Assembly: GCA_004369045.1 (NCBI GenBank)
Contig: ML213513.1
Location: 660,968 to 724,967, forward strand
Reading direction: 5' to 3'
Length of the DNA: 64,000 bases
Origin: Heliocybe sulcata
Lineage: Eukaryota > Basidiomycota > Agaricomycetes > Gloeophyllales > Gloeophyllaceae
The translations under genes and the position numbers were made by a program. Below, piece by piece: positions 61,831-64,000 of this stretch (positions are counted from its first letter, which is position 1; each line of letters begins with the position of its first letter). The notes beneath the pieces were generated by a model, which had not been told where the DNA came from, made no database searches, and saw only the letters and a list, made by a program, of their open reading frames with translations.

Positions 61831-63953
61831 CGGACTATCTAGGTGTACACACTTCTGCTACTTGTCGTGTACGCAATAAAAACCACACAGGCTCCGCGCA
61901 ATCTTGCCAGAACATCATCTTTGCCAGCTTCTGCGTCACTCATAGGCTCTTGTGTGGCGGCGCAACTTCTCTCGTAGCAGGTCCAGACAGGAAGGTCAGC
62001 ATTTTATTGACCATAGGGAATAGGAAGGACGTCAACCGATGTCCTGTTAGTACAAGACACTAAGCGGCCCGGAGGTTGCTACAGATGAATAACAGGGATA
62101 TGGGACATGAATGAAAGTGATGAAAGTGTCCGCTATAGGAATAGAGCACTACGGCTCCTTCGAAGTGATCGAGGACAGTGAATGGTCGCGGAACTCTTGA
62201 GTATGCGAGCTTGACACTAGTCCTTCCACCGAGAGGTCACGTGAGACTTGAGTCTCGTGCGCTGAATGAAGGTGGCAGACACTGAGGTGTGCCGGCGAGA
62301 TTATGGACATCGAGCCACAGAACCAGATAAAGGCGATGAACATGTTCGTCCTGTTTGAAAGTGTTTGAAAGCGAGGGTTTCTCGTTAAGGCGCACTTTCA
62401 AGAGCGACGTCAGCGTTATGCCACAGGTGATCGGACACCACCTGAAAATGCGAGAACAATCTCGACAAGAACAATGGTCGAAAACGAGGCAAAATCAAAT
62501 TAGGTCGACGTAGTAAGAAGCCTCAAGGCTACCCCTGTCCAAGGACAATGGCGACATCACTGATGATATGGACGTACCAGAGCATGGCGTTATCATCAGT
62601 GACCGTGCATTGCAATCCGTGGTCTCCGGGTCACAGGTTGATGTGGCATTTTCTTGAAACATTAGAGTGAGGTACCAGTTAAATGGAAGTGAGCTTCCAA
62701 TGGGTCAGTAGAGACAAAGGGACACTTCCTAGTTACGTCGACCGTGCGCGATTGACAAGGGGACAAATTCTCCAGAGCTCGTCCGATCTGAAAGAAGCGA
62801 TGGACAAAGGGAGGTAGGGGCCCGCAGATTAGCCTCGTCAGCTTTAGTTTTCCACGCCGTAGGTAATATTAGCGGAATCATATCCACCTCTTCTCACTGA
62901 CTCTGCCGACAAACGAGCAGGTAATGGCGGTATTCCCTGCGTTATCGACGAGCAGAGCTGTGGTACACGAATCTGCCACAAAGGAGATGCAGCGGATAAG
63001 CGCGGAAGGAGATATCAAACGGCATGACGCTACTCACCAACGTCCCGGATTGTGCGGTCCGATTATGGGAAGATGGAGCATGATGGCGAACAATGGGTAG
63101 GCTACTGGAAGCAGTCGCGTAAGGCAACTGGAAGCATTACCAGAGTGCCACAAGGCAACTGCCAGACGCGGCGTGGCCGATGGTCGCTTGCGAGATGCAT
63201 ATCCCAATGCGCTTGCTTGAAAGTAAAGCTCAACATACATATGAGATACCCTGAAGATTAGTTCCTCGGCCGATGGGCGAGTTGAGGCCTTCTGCAAGCA
63301 CCTGTGGCATGAGCTTGCCCATTGCAATAGCAGTCATGTAATGCTTGGAGGTGCCTAGAGCGAGCGTCTGAGACAGGCGTCGGTTACGATTCATGCCACA
63401 GGATTACTAAAGAGGGCATGTGACGCCGGCAAGTTCAGGGTGGCTGAGAATCATCGCTGCTGAGAAAATTGCGAATATGGACGTACCCGCTCAAGATCTT
63501 TCATCCGGACGAAGTACACGTCCCTGTTCGTTGTTAGGCAGAGGCGTGCCACGCAATTGGATTAGCGCATCCCTTTCTTCTCATTGTGGCAGGAGCATGT
63601 CGGCTATCTATAACGGACGTAAGAGTAGAGTAAATTTTCTCAAATAGTCTCTGCAATTTAGGCAACAAGCAGTACACTGCAGACAGCCTTCGGCTATAGG
63701 AAAGAACGTTTGCGGGCTTATTGTTCCACGTTTTAGGATGGTTGAGCCACAGCAATCACAACGTGGCTGCCGCCACCGGCCACACCGGTTTGGAAAATTA
63801 GATGACGCGGGCCAGACCGGGTAGAAATGATGGGATACCCCGGGTAAATCGGAGACCACCGGAGACCACCGCCGAGGCAAAATATTCCCATATGTGGCAG
63901 CAGCGCCGTGCCACATCCATGCCACACCGCGAGAAGCCACAGGAAGCCACATC
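61831..63953. other. Gene-free stretch with a GCCACA/TGTGGC array
   Basis: No exon is supported, but the hexamer GCCACA or its complement TGTGGC occurs 15 times between 62314 and 63951, with four copies in the last 45 bp before a TATA box. A 12-bp direct duplication (GGAGACCACC) is at about 63850-63870. Confidence 0.55.
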
Positions 63954-63960
63954 TATAAAG
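63954..63960 (+). promoter_or_regulatory. TATA box at the right edge, gene beyond the window
   Basis: TATAAAG directly after the GCCACA cluster. The coding region it would serve starts beyond 64,000. Confidence 0.5.
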
Positions 63961-64000
63961 AGGCAAAGCATGCTGCACGCAGTTTTCCCCCACTCGCTGT

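Overview
The window reads as fungal genomic DNA, most likely from an agaricomycete (basidiomycete) mushroom or wood-decay fungus. The genes are dense in short introns (about 45-65 nt), many exons are tiny, and the gene content fits: GH71 glucanase, CE16 esterase, BEM46, fungal bifunctional ARG5,6, and an EF-hand/ZZ protein of an agaricomycete type. I modelled 21 protein genes by joining exons so that phase, splice sites and family motifs all agree (about 101 introns). Four of these introns use GC-AG instead of GT-AG. I found no tRNA or rRNA gene, no CRISPR array, and no recognisable transposon or viral element.

Layout: 1.9-5.0 kb holds a long SAM-dependent O-methyltransferase; 7.5-8.3 kb an isoprenylcysteine-methyltransferase-like membrane protein; 12.7-15.1 kb a complete but diverged calcineurin A; 15.5-18.5 kb the arginine enzyme ARG5,6; 19.5-20.2 kb a hydrophobic secreted protein; 22.1-23.5 kb a BEM46/ABHD13 hydrolase. 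A ubiquitin neighbourhood follows at 25.0-31.7 kb: elongin C and the E2 UBC13 are divergent over 167 bp, with a 1,477-residue RING-H2 protein directly downstream of UBC13. Then come a disordered basic protein (31.9-33.3 kb) and a CE16 acetylesterase (34.4-35.5 kb).

The most striking unit is 35.7-39.5 kb. A D-hydantoinase/dihydropyrimidinase-type amidohydrolase is divergently paired with one gene that fuses an N-carbamoyl-D-amino-acid hydrolase to an Asp/Glu/hydantoin racemase. Together these two genes carry all three activities of the classic bacterial 'hydantoinase process'. Their shared 305-bp promoter has two GATAAG elements, which suggests nitrogen regulation.

The right part has three genes from what look like two related orphan/C2H2 zinc-finger families (40.5, 44.4 and 52.7 kb), a 19-exon EF-hand/ZZ-finger protein (45.8-50.4 kb), a GH71 alpha-1,3-glucanase (54.5-56.1 kb), the SUMO E1 subunit UBA2 (56.5-59.0 kb), a single-exon orphan (60.1 kb) and a six-cysteine secreted protein (61.4 kb). 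The last 2 kb have no visible gene but carry 15 copies of the hexamer GCCACA/TGTGGC leading up to a TATA box at the window edge, probably the promoter of a gene beyond 64 kb. Long gene-free stretches (5.0-7.5, 8.3-12.7, 41.6-44.4 and 50.4-52.7 kb) show no coding signal that I can support.
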